A stretch of 18,123 nt of DNA from Candidatus Hydrogenedens sp. (GTDB lineage: Bacteria > Hydrogenedentota > Hydrogenedentia > Hydrogenedentales > Hydrogenedentaceae), in the NCBI GenBank assembly GCA_035378955.1, contig DAOSUS010000062.1, positions 1 through 18,123 of the forward strand, in the 5' to 3' direction. Below the pieces are notes generated by a model. That model ran no database searches and was not told the origin of the DNA. It worked only from the letters and a program-made list of their open reading frames with translations. Position numbers and translations under genes: made by a program. The stretch's first letter is position 1. Every line of letters begins with the position of its first letter. Shown here in pieces: positions 1 through 6,591 of the stretch.

Positions 1-9
1 ATGAGTTTT

Positions 10-765
10 CTAGGATAGGTCTGCCGCAATACTCCATGCTTCTTCAGGAGTTCCAAAAAAAATAGCGCGGGTTTTATCATGCTCGACATTTAATGCAAAA
101 CAGTATTTCTCTTTTTGTATCATACTACTTGCATAGTCAATTAATCGGCGGACAGGAGTATGTTTGACACCGTTAATCTTAATATTTGTGATTAAGGCTC
201 CTAACCAGTGAAATACATTTAAGAAATCAGGACCGGAAATTCCCGGAAAGAAATATTTATTTCCACCACTAAAACCGACAACTTCATGAGGGAATACAGG
301 TCCTACGATAATGAGAACATCGTAATCAAGAATTATACGATTAATCTGGACAGGGACTTCCTGATTAAGCAAGCCATTGGAAAACTCATGAATTTTATCT
401 TGGGATATAATCCCTAAAAGGTGTAGAACATTTTTGTCCTGCCATGCATGATTGAAAATGTTAATGTTCTTGTAAGTTGTATGTTTTTCCTCGTATGTAA
501 TACCTAATAGTTTGAAAATCATATCTTCCGTTAAAGGGGGATGGGTGCCTAATGCAATAATATAGTCCAATTGATGGGTTTTTTTAGATAATGCCTCTGT
601 TAAAACTCGAAACATTAAGGGCATGGGCATACTACGGGTTTGGTCAGGAATGATAACAAGAACTTTCTTCCCCTGAACATTTAATTCGGAACAGGTTTTA
701 TAAACAAATTGGGTAATCTCTTCGGGCTTTAAAAAACCTTTTTCTGCAACGCATTGTTGAATCAT
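10..765 (-). CDS. LarA-superfamily nickel-pincer racemase/epimerase, N-terminal domain; ended by an in-frame TAG
   Basis: Predicted 2-hydroxyacid racemase or epimerase of the lactate racemase (LarA) superfamily, which uses a nickel pincer nucleotide cofactor (PTTMN). The residues known from Lactobacillus plantarum LarA fall at consistent offsets here: Asp41 and Arg44 in PDQTRSMP, His75 in ALGTHPP, His160 (catalytic base) in FPHEVVGFSGGNK, Lys170 (cofactor-linking lysine) and His186 (nickel ligand). Family members are usually about 420 residues and have a second domain; this frame stops at 251. The nine bases left beyond the TAG stay in frame and read Lys-Thr-His, which fits my recollection of what follows DLS in relatives. 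The gene therefore looks interrupted rather than naturally short. It overlaps the upstream pdxB by 4 bp (ATGA), so it is translationally coupled as the last visible gene of a sugar-acid operon. Substrate unknown: characterised family members act on lactate, malate and gluconate, among others. The LarB/C/E cofactor-synthesis genes are not in the window. Confidence 0.85.
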   Translation of the reverse strand: MIQQCVAEKGFLKPEEITQFVYKTCSELNVQGKKVLVIIPDQTRSMPMPLMFRVLTEALSKKTHQLDYIIALGTHPPLTEDMIFKLLGITYEEKHTTYKNINIFNHAWQDKNVLHLLGIISQDKIHEFSNGLLNQEVPVQINRIILDYDVLIIVGPVFPHEVVGFSGGNKYFFPGISGPDFLNVFHWLGALITNIKINGVKHTPVRRLIDYASSMIQKEKYCFALNVEHDKTRAIFFGTPEEAWSIAADLS

Positions 766-1913
766 TTTTTGTCCCTTATTATTTTGAAGCCCAATCTTTC
801 CAATTGATTTGCTAAAATAGGGTTATCTTGATTAAAACGAATAGATGTGTTATGAAATTCCCTGCGGACAGGATAATTTTTTCGTAAAAGGTCAAAAAAA
901 GGACCGCGTTCCTTTACATCTTTTTCCTGTATTTCTCGTAACGATTTATCGTCAGCGGTTATATCGTATATTTTATGGACTATGGAATGGAGTAGCATAG
1001 GCTCATTTGTTGATACAAGGATTTCTTTGTAGGGTGGGTCCTGTAGAATTTTTTTATAGTCCCATGTTGGTGTTCGATTTAGAAAGCGACATAGAGATGT
1101 ATATAACTGATAGGTTCCATTTACCTTACCATCAAAAGAATATCCTGCTATGTGAGGAGTTCCTATAGTTACTTTCTTTAACAGGTCAATATTTATATTC
1201 GGTTCGTTTTCCCAGACATCAATAATTGAATGAGAAATGGTTTCTTGCTCAATTGCATTAAATAGCGATTCTGTTTCTACAACGGCACCACGGGATGTAT
1301 TAATAAGCACGGTGCTTTTTTTTAGTTTTGCAAAGAAATTTTTATCTGCTATATGGTAGGTCGGATACTGTCCCGTTTTTTCTAATGGAACATGGAAGGT
1401 GATAATGTCGCAATCCAGAATGTTTTCAAAAGATTCAAACAATGGATGATTATTGATTTTTTCTGCAAGAGGTGGGTCACAAAGTACAGGGAATAGTCCT
1501 AATGCAGGGACCTTTTTAGCGACGCGAGAGCCCACATTTCCTACGCCTACAATTCCTATCTTTTTACCTTGTAATTTATATCCATGATTTTGTTCCAATT
1601 CAAGCAGTGCAGAAACCACATATTCCGCAACACTATTGGCATTAGAACCGGGCGCACTGGAAAATGTAATGCCTTTAGAGTTCAAATAAGCAAGGTCAAT
1701 GTGGTCATAACCGATTGTGGCTGTTCCAACAAAACGAATGGATGTTCCATCAATAAGGTCTGCATTGACTTTTGTGATGGAACGGACTAACAAAATATCT
1801 GCATTTTTGATTATATCTTTTGTTATTTTTCTGCCGTGAACTGTAACAACATCACCAAATTCGGCGAAACCTTCTTTGACATAAGGAATATTTTCATCTG
1901 CAATAATTAACAT
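762..1913 (-). CDS. pdxB: 4-phosphoerythronate dehydrogenase (PdxB type)
   Basis: NAD-dependent D-2-hydroxyacid dehydrogenase that by family oxidises 4-phospho-D-erythronate in the DXP-independent vitamin B6 (PLP) pathway. The 383 residues run collinear with E. coli PdxB (378 aa). The N-terminal DENIPY, the FVGTATIGYDH stretch, the Rossmann loop GVGNVG at 123-128, the catalytic Arg208 (TSRGAVVE), Glu237 (WENEPN) and His254 (GTPHIAGY), and the PdxB-specific C-terminal dimerisation region with LRKNYPVRRE are all recognisable. No clear Shine-Dalgarno precedes the ATG, but the start aligns with the family N-terminus. It lies 30 bp after the HAD gene and overlaps the LarA-like gene, so it is probably co-transcribed with sugar-acid enzymes rather than other pdx genes. 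A role on another 2-hydroxyacid is possible, but the PdxB-type C-terminal domain favours the named activity. Confidence 0.9.
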   Translation of the reverse strand: MLIIADENIPYVKEGFAEFGDVVTVHGRKITKDIIKNADILLVRSITKVNADLIDGTSIRFVGTATIGYDHIDLAYLNSKGITFSSAPGSNANSVAEYVVSALLELEQNHGYKLQGKKIGIVGVGNVGSRVAKKVPALGLFPVLCDPPLAEKINNHPLFESFENILDCDIITFHVPLEKTGQYPTYHIADKNFFAKLKKSTVLINTSRGAVVETESLFNAIEQETISHSIIDVWENEPNINIDLLKKVTIGTPHIAGYSFDGKVNGTYQLYTSLCRFLNRTPTWDYKKILQDPPYKEILVSTNEPMLLHSIVHKIYDITADDKSLREIQEKDVKERGPFFDLLRKNYPVRREFHNTSIRFNQDNPILANQLERLGFKIIRDKK

Positions 1914-1943
1914 ACTTAGGATATTTATTTTATGGGTAAATGG

Positions 1944-2837
1944 TTATCTTTTCCATGGAGGAGTTTCGGGGAGATATTTATCGAATTCTTTAATAAGGGT
2001 GGTTTCATACTCACCTTCATAGGTGCCGTTAAAGAAACGGTCTAATCCTTCTTCGTAAAGTCGTTGCCAGGACTCTTCTTCGTAACCGGGGTTAATAGGG
2101 AAGAATAGTGCGTTATTGGCACGAGCCGCTTTCAGGTCACCGTAAGCATCGCCAATCATTAAAATATGATTCTTTTCATATCTATTTTCGGAAGCAAATT
2201 TTATATGTTCCGCCTTTGTGCCTATTTCCTGTCCACAAATAACGAAAACATACTTTGCGAGGTCTTGTTCTTGCCATTCGCGTATAAGTGCTTCGGTCGG
2301 GGTTTGAGAACATACCATAATATCTGCGTTTCCCTGACATTTCTGGAGGCATTCTTCAACATACGGGAAAGGGGGTAAACCGCCTTTAACAATATCTTCA
2401 ACGGTTTTATTAACGGCTTTGCTCCATTGGAGTGTTATTTGCATATCTTCCTGTTCGGGATGTTCTTTACAGTAAGCCTCCAACGCAGGATTACCTAATT
2501 TTGTTTCGGTCTCAATCCATTTTCGTAAATTTGGAGTATGAGGAATCTGGACTTTTCTTGCTTTGACTTTGTCCCAGTCAGACAATAGGTCAAAAACCTT
2601 AATAAGAGCAGGAAAGCGATTGGCTCCACGCCATTTGGAATACAGATTTACGAATTCGCATGCCTCACGCGCATATTTAGAAATGGCTTGGAGATTCCAA
2701 TACTTAATTGTATTCGGGGTAAAACATTCTTTTTGCTTTAATTCCATCGTGTCGAAGGCACAACCATCGGAATCAATGGCTATTAAAAATGGAGAGGTAG
2801 GTTTGTGGTCTAATAATTTTTGAATATCTTCTTTCAT
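1944..2837 (-). CDS. HAD-superfamily hydrolase
   Basis: Haloacid-dehalogenase-type hydrolase, most likely a phosphatase acting in the cytoplasm. The four HAD motifs are visible in 297 aa: motif I IDSDGCAFDT with nucleophile Asp22 and acid/base Asp24; motif II Ser177 in VCSQTP; motif III Lys208 in GTKAEHIK; motif IV Asp230 and Asp234 in MIGDAYGDLKAA. A large helical cap of about 130 residues lies between motifs I and II. The start is supported by an AAGGA-type ribosome site about 8 bases upstream. The gene is the second in the four-gene run with the SDR oxidoreductase, PdxB and the LarA-like protein, which suggests a phosphorylated sugar or sugar-acid substrate (inference). I recall close relatives next to similar SDR genes in Lentisphaerae/Planctomycetes-type genomes, but no substrate is known to me. 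Confidence 0.85.
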   Translation of the reverse strand: MKEDIQKLLDHKPTSPFLIAIDSDGCAFDTMELKQKECFTPNTIKYWNLQAISKYAREACEFVNLYSKWRGANRFPALIKVFDLLSDWDKVKARKVQIPHTPNLRKWIETETKLGNPALEAYCKEHPEQEDMQITLQWSKAVNKTVEDIVKGGLPPFPYVEECLQKCQGNADIMVCSQTPTEALIREWQEQDLAKYVFVICGQEIGTKAEHIKFASENRYEKNHILMIGDAYGDLKAARANNALFFPINPGYEEESWQRLYEEGLDRFFNGTYEGEYETTLIKEFDKYLPETPPWKR

Positions 2838-2871
2838 TTTTTATTCCTTCTTTTTTTGATATATTGTTTTT

Positions 2872-3705
2872 TTATACACCAGAAAAGGCTGAAAAACCAC
2901 CGTCAACAGGAACTATGATGCCTGTGACGAATTTCGATGCATCACTGGCAAGCCAGATGAGTGTCCCTATGAGGTCTGATGGGTCTCCATAACGACCCAT
3001 AGGTGTGTGGGCTAATATTGTTTTACCACGCGGAGTAGGTTCTCCTGTCTTTTCATCAATTAACAAATAACGATTTTGTTCGCTGAGGAAAAATCCTGGG
3101 GCTATAGCATTAACTCTTAATTTAGGATTATATTCCTGGGCAAAGTGGACGGCTAACCACTGTGTAAAATTGGCAACAGCCGATTTTGCAGCACTATATC
3201 CAGGAATACGCGTTAAGGGGCGAATGGCGTTCATGGACGCAATATTAATGATAGAACCACCCTCTGTATTTTTTATCATATATTTGCCAAATACCTGAGA
3301 AGGGATAATTGCCCCACCTAACAAATTTAAATTAACAACTTTCTGGAAAGCATCCGCAGGTATATCAAAAAAACTTAATTCGGGTGAAGTCGTGGCTTGT
3401 TTCATATTTCCACCTACACCATTGACTAAAATATCAATTTTCCCCCATTCTTTGACTATTGTTTGTGCACATTCCTCAATAGTCTCTTTATTGAAAGCAT
3501 CCATATACAAGGCAAGTGCTTTCCCTCCCTGACTTTCAATCTCTTGTTTTAGTTGCTGGGCTTTGTCAAGCAAGACATCTACAATCGCTACCGAGGCACC
3601 GGCTCGTGCTAAACCTTGAACCATAGCATTGCCAAGAACACCCGCTCCACCTGTTACAACAGCGACTTTTCCCGTTAGGTCAAAAATAGAAATACCCGTA
3701 TTCAT
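2872..3705 (-). CDS. SDR-family oxidoreductase, D-mannonate/fructuronate reductase-like (UxuB type)
   Basis: Classical short-chain dehydrogenase/reductase of 277 aa. The cofactor loop TGGAGVLG is at 18-25, and Asp43 at the end of beta-2 suggests NAD(H) preference. NGVGG is at 95-99, and the catalytic Ser157, Tyr170 and Lys174 (YSAAK) are present. The long conserved segments SIINIASMNAIRPLTRIP, FTQWLAVHFA, RVNAIAPGFFLSEQNR, a PRGKTILAHTPMGR block and the C-terminal PVDGGFSAFSGV are those of the SDR group annotated as D-mannonate oxidoreductase (fructuronate reductase). The likely reaction is therefore interconversion of a keto-uronate and an aldonate in hexuronate catabolism. It is the first gene of the minus-strand operon with HAD, PdxB and LarA-like genes, and a dyad overlaps its probable promoter. 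The exact substrate is inferred from family resemblance only. Confidence 0.85.
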   Translation of the reverse strand: MNTGISIFDLTGKVAVVTGGAGVLGNAMVQGLARAGASVAIVDVLLDKAQQLKQEIESQGGKALALYMDAFNKETIEECAQTIVKEWGKIDILVNGVGGNMKQATTSPELSFFDIPADAFQKVVNLNLLGGAIIPSQVFGKYMIKNTEGGSIINIASMNAIRPLTRIPGYSAAKSAVANFTQWLAVHFAQEYNPKLRVNAIAPGFFLSEQNRYLLIDEKTGEPTPRGKTILAHTPMGRYGDPSDLIGTLIWLASDASKFVTGIIVPVDGGFSAFSGV

Positions 3706-3738
3706 TATGTATGCCCTTTCTTATATTGTTTAAGATAA

Positions 3739-3778
3739 TTGGTAAAAATTATACCAAAAATAGAAGATACTATTTGAA
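3739..3778 (-). promoter_or_regulatory. Probable promoter with overlapping dyad operator for the SDR operon
   Basis: On the minus strand a perfect TATAAT lies at 3753-3748, with a weak -35 candidate TTCAAA at 3778-3773 (19-bp spacer). The -10 sits inside an inverted repeat TTGGTA-N7-TACCAA at 3739-3757. A dyad over a -10 is the usual geometry of a repressor site. The half-sites resemble the TTGGTATACCAA core of E. coli UxuR/ExuR operators, although those have no 7-base spacer. The ATG of the SDR gene is about 43 bp downstream of the -10, with GAAAGGG as a modest ribosome site. Confidence 0.5.
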
Positions 3779-4106
3779 ATGAAAAAGTTTTTGCATCCCG
3801 CCATTACTATTCGTTTTGACTGTAAAATAATATTTATACTTCTGCAGGGTGTAAGCAGATTAATATATAAGGAATAGATTTATATTTTATAAGGTGAAAT
3901 ATTAACCTATTTAACATCAAGCCATCAAAATGAAAAATTAGGGTATGTAAGGTTTGAAAATATTTTTGTTCATCTTTTTTGATGTTCTTCATGGTATTAT
4001 GAAATTTTTATCTAAAAGTCCTGTATTATTCATGCTTTACAGTTTTTTTAATTAATCCTTTAATAAATTTGTAATAATATTAGTCCTAATATCCTTTTTA
4101 GTATAA

Positions 4107-4157
4107 GTTATAATAGGAACTGAGCCTCATTTGAGCTACTGTTATAATGGGAACTGA
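4107..4157. repeat. Two-copy 17-bp direct repeat
   Basis: GTTATAATAGGAACTGA at 4107-4123 recurs as GTTATAATGGGAACTGA at 4141-4157. There is one mismatch and the period is 34 bp. It sits in otherwise unassigned AT-rich DNA. It may be a pair of protein-binding sites, a duplicated element, or chance. Confidence 0.6.
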
Positions 4158-4293
4158 AAGCAAAAACTAACAGGGATTGCTTTATATGTTCTTACCTATA
4201 TGTTTAATTTGACGTAGCAAACTGTCATTGTTGAGTTGAAACTTTATTTGAAAAACTATGAAACATAGGTAATTAATTTGTATTTATATTGAG

Positions 4294-4947
4294 TTATTTA
4301 CTCGTCTGGGGTGAGGCGATGAGGAGGTAGCCGTTGGAATTGTCCTGGAAGTATTGGAGTTTGAGTTGGGCTTGTTTGAGCATGTTGAGGATGGTTTTTT
4401 TGTCGGGAATGATGTGATTTCCGACGATACCGCCGAGGTTTTTGTGAAATTTGTTGATTTCTCTTCGTGGTTTTGTGTGGCAAAGGACCCAAATCCCGTT
4501 AGGGGCGAGGATTCGGGCATGTTCTATCATTGCTTTTTGTTGGTTTATCAAGTGGGGGAAAACGGAAAAACAGATAATAGCGTTTACGGAATGGTCTTTG
4601 ACAGGTAGGTCGTGGGCATCGGCTATGAGCCAGGCGGTATAGGAGTTGTTTTTGAATTTATTTTTTCCGTATTGAATCATCTGGGGAGAGAGGTCTGTTT
4701 CGATGATTAATCCGCTGTTTTTAATGTGTTTAAGAAGATAAGGGACAAGAATTCCCGTGCCACAACCGATGTCAATGATAATACTGTTTTGTGGAATATT
4801 TACAAGGCTTAATAGATTTTCAATGGCTTGTAGTTCTTCTTTTGTTTTATAACTGTCCCAGTTGGGAGCATGATTATTGAAAAAGTGTTCTATTTCTTTA
4901 TGGTGTTGGTGTGTATGAGGATGATTTTGGATTGGAATGCTATTCAT
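4294..4947 (-). CDS. Class I SAM-dependent methyltransferase with His-rich N-terminus, in the metal-transport operon
   Basis: 217-aa class I methyltransferase. Motif I DIGCGTG is at 59-65, an acidic strand-2 end lies at Asp85 in TDLSPQM, a motif II-like ADAHDLP is near 110, and CFSVFPHL is at 126-133. A conserved-looking tail HTKPRREINKFHKNLGG is at 157-173. Residues 9-26 hold seven His (9, 11, 13, 15, 16, 21, 26), suggesting metal binding. The start is supported by an AAGGGG site in front and by an 8-bp overlap with the end of znuB. I recall similar methyltransferases beside zinc/manganese-type ABC transporters in other anaerobes, but no substrate is known to me. The 3' half is oddly rich in C-ending codons (CTC, ATC, AAC, GCC) compared with its AT-ending neighbours, a possible sign of different ancestry. 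Confidence 0.85.
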   Translation of the reverse strand: MNSIPIQNHPHTHQHHKEIEHFFNNHAPNWDSYKTKEELQAIENLLSLVNIPQNSIIIDIGCGTGILVPYLLKHIKNSGLIIETDLSPQMIQYGKNKFKNNSYTAWLIADAHDLPVKDHSVNAIICFSVFPHLINQQKAMIEHARILAPNGIWVLCHTKPRREINKFHKNLGGIVGNHIIPDKKTILNMLKQAQLKLQYFQDNSNGYLLIASPQTSK

Positions 4948-5767
4948 TTTTGCCCCTTTTTATTTGTTTTTTTGGTGATAAAAGTGCGGAGAGAATGAAT
5001 ATAAAAGAGGATATAAGTATGATAGTTGCACCTGTCGGAAGATTGAATTTGTAAGATACAGCAATGCCTCCCCAACAGGAGCTGATTCCAAACAGGATAG
5101 AAAGGATTAGCATATATTTGAATCGGTAAGTGAGTTGATACGCCGATGCGGAAGGATTTAATAGCAGGCTGTAAATGAGTAATCCGCCAACAGTTTGTAA
5201 AGAAACAGCGATGGTTAAGCCTGTAGCGATAATGAGTAAGTAAAAGATGAGTGCGGAAGGGATTCCTACATAAATGGCTACTTGCCGATGGCATAGGACC
5301 ATATGTATTTCTTTATAAAAAACAGTAAAAAGGATTATCAGGAAGGTAGCAACTCCTGCCAAAATAAAAATGTCCATCCTTGAGACGGTCAAAATATTTC
5401 CCCAGAAAAGGCTCAATGCACTTGCTTTGGAACCGGGTATAAGACCTAAAAAGAGGAAAGCCAATCCTAACATAGTGGAAAACACAATACCTGTGGAGGT
5501 ATCCGGGCTTAATTCACCGCGGTCAGCCAAGGGACCAACGATAGCAGATGCGATAAGGCTAAAAAGAATAGCTCCCGCCAGAGGGTTCCAGCCTATCCAT
5601 AGACTAAATAATGCCCCAGTGAAAGCAGAGTGGGCAATACAAATCCCTAAAAAGGAAAGGTGCATTGTTACAATAAAAACGCCGACTATACTGCAAGCAA
5701 TCCCTGAAAAAAAGCCTGCAAGTATAGGTCGCCATAAATATTCAGGTATTCCTAATATCTCGTGCAT
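4940..5767 (-). CDS. znuB: Metal ABC transporter permease (ZnuB/MntB family, ABC-3)
   Basis: Integral membrane permease of an ABC-3 family importer for divalent metal, probably zinc or manganese. The 275 residues form about eight hydrophobic segments, roughly at 13-35, 38-60, 62-82, 93-112, 131-150, 167-190, 195-205 with 215-235, and 245-265. The family stretch HLSFLGICIAHSAFTGAL (cytoplasmic coupling region in relatives: 'lgdalsHaalpGv') and the TVGGLLIYSLLLNPSASAY segment are typical. The gene follows znuC by 15 bp, with a weak AAGAGAA ribosome site, and overlaps the methyltransferase by 8 bp. It ends in TAG, showing that TAG is an ordinary stop in this genome. Which metal it carries cannot be read from the permease. 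Confidence 0.9.
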   Translation of the reverse strand: MHEILGIPEYLWRPILAGFFSGIACSIVGVFIVTMHLSFLGICIAHSAFTGALFSLWIGWNPLAGAILFSLIASAIVGPLADRGELSPDTSTGIVFSTMLGLAFLFLGLIPGSKASALSLFWGNILTVSRMDIFILAGVATFLIILFTVFYKEIHMVLCHRQVAIYVGIPSALIFYLLIIATGLTIAVSLQTVGGLLIYSLLLNPSASAYQLTYRFKYMLILSILFGISSCWGGIAVSYKFNLPTGATIILISSFIFILSALLSPKKQIKRGKNE

Positions 5768-5782
5768 GAATATAATTCTCTT

Positions 5783-6574
5783 TTAATGATGTGAATGATG
5801 AAACCCAAATCTGCTTGAACAGCAGAATCCATTCCCACCATAAAGTTCCTCTAACTTTTCTTCAAGTAAAAGTTCTTCGGGCTTACCATCAGCCCAAACT
5901 TTACCTTTTTGTAACATAATAATACGGTCACAACGGTTGGGCATCATTGCTATTTCATGAGTAACATACAAAGTGGTAAAGGAATGTAAATCTACTTTAT
6001 GTTCTAATAAATCTAAAATATCTTTTTGGGCATTAGGGTCAATAGAAGCGGTAGGTTCATCAAGTAGTAGAATAGGAGCCTGCTGTGCAAGTGCGCGGGC
6101 AATGGCTGTTTTTTGTCGTTCCCCACCAGAGAGATGTCCCATCGGTTTATTGGCAAGATGGGATATACCAACCCGTTCTATTAAGGAATCCACAAGTTGC
6201 CAATCCTCACGGGTAAGCGGTCGGCCTAATCCACATATACCTGCCCTCCCCGCGGCTACAGATTCCCGAACAGTTATCGGAAGTCTGGGGTCTACGGCTT
6301 CTATCTGTGCTACATGAGCAATTTTCCTCCGTAAAAGGAAATTATAAGAGGATGGGGTTTGCCCTAAAATTTTTACAGAACCTTTTTGAGTTCTACATAA
6401 ACCCGATAAAACCTTTAACAGAGTAGTTTTCCCTGAACCATTAGGTCCTAAAATAACAGCAAATTCCCCCGAACAAAATGAAAGTGTTACATTGTCAAGT
6501 GCCGTATGACTGTTGTAATAGACACTAACATTCTGCAATTCAATTACATATTTAGAATTTATTTCAGATATCAT
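5783..6574 (-). CDS. znuC: Metal ABC transporter ATP-binding protein (ZnuC family)
   Basis: Cytoplasmic ATPase that powers the adjacent permease. All nucleotide-binding motifs are present in 263 aa: Walker A GPNGSGKTT at 43-51, Q-loop Gln90, signature LSGGERQ at 148-154, Walker B ILLLDEP at 168-174 and the H-loop His206. The last 15 residues, after about 248, contain CC and HHSHH, a possible metal-binding or metal-sensing tail. His-rich tails occur in some zinc-transport ATPases. The gene lies between the binding protein (17 bp upstream) and the permease (15 bp downstream). I see no obvious Shine-Dalgarno before the ATG, but the N-terminus fits the family. Confidence 0.92.
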   Translation of the reverse strand: MISEINSKYVIELQNVSVYYNSHTALDNVTLSFCSGEFAVILGPNGSGKTTLLKVLSGLCRTQKGSVKILGQTPSSYNFLLRRKIAHVAQIEAVDPRLPITVRESVAAGRAGICGLGRPLTREDWQLVDSLIERVGISHLANKPMGHLSGGERQKTAIARALAQQAPILLLDEPTASIDPNAQKDILDLLEHKVDLHSFTTLYVTHEIAMMPNRCDRIIMLQKGKVWADGKPEELLLEEKLEELYGGNGFCCSSRFGFHHSHH

Positions 6575-6591
6575 GAAACTATAATCAATTT

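Larger units (their letters stand above)
3706..4293. other. 588-bp AT-rich intergenic region
   Basis: No convincing gene is seen on either strand. The left end carries the SDR-operon promoter. The rest must contain the 3' end of the metal-transport/methyltransferase transcript, but I find no GC-rich stem followed by a T-run. Contents noted are a short direct repeat (4107-4157), a weak 5-bp stem TCTGC/GCAGA at 3841-3859, and an imperfect long-range inverted repeat pairing 4192-4205 with 4261-4272. A small RNA cannot be excluded by eye. Confidence 0.6.

Noticed and set aside
10..12. Pyrrolysine or genome-wide TAG reassignment as explanation for the LarA stop
   Set aside because: znuB (TAG at 4940-4942) and the second kinase (TAG at 17422-17424) end at TAG in places consistent with normal termination, just before or overlapping the next gene; no pyl genes are visible.
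3841..3859. TCTGC-N9-GCAGA stem as a terminator
   Set aside because: Only 5 bp, a large loop and no T-run on either strand next to it.
4192..4272. Imperfect inverted repeat TTACCTATATGTTT / AAACATAGGTAA as a structural RNA or terminator
   Set aside because: There are 55 bp between the arms, a 2-base bulge, and AT-rich composition where such matches are expected by chance.
5370..5786. 138-codon plus-strand open frame opposite znuB
   Set aside because: It lies wholly antisense to a well-supported permease, has no ribosome site, and its residue content (Pro, Lys, Arg, Ile) reads like the complement of membrane-helix codons.
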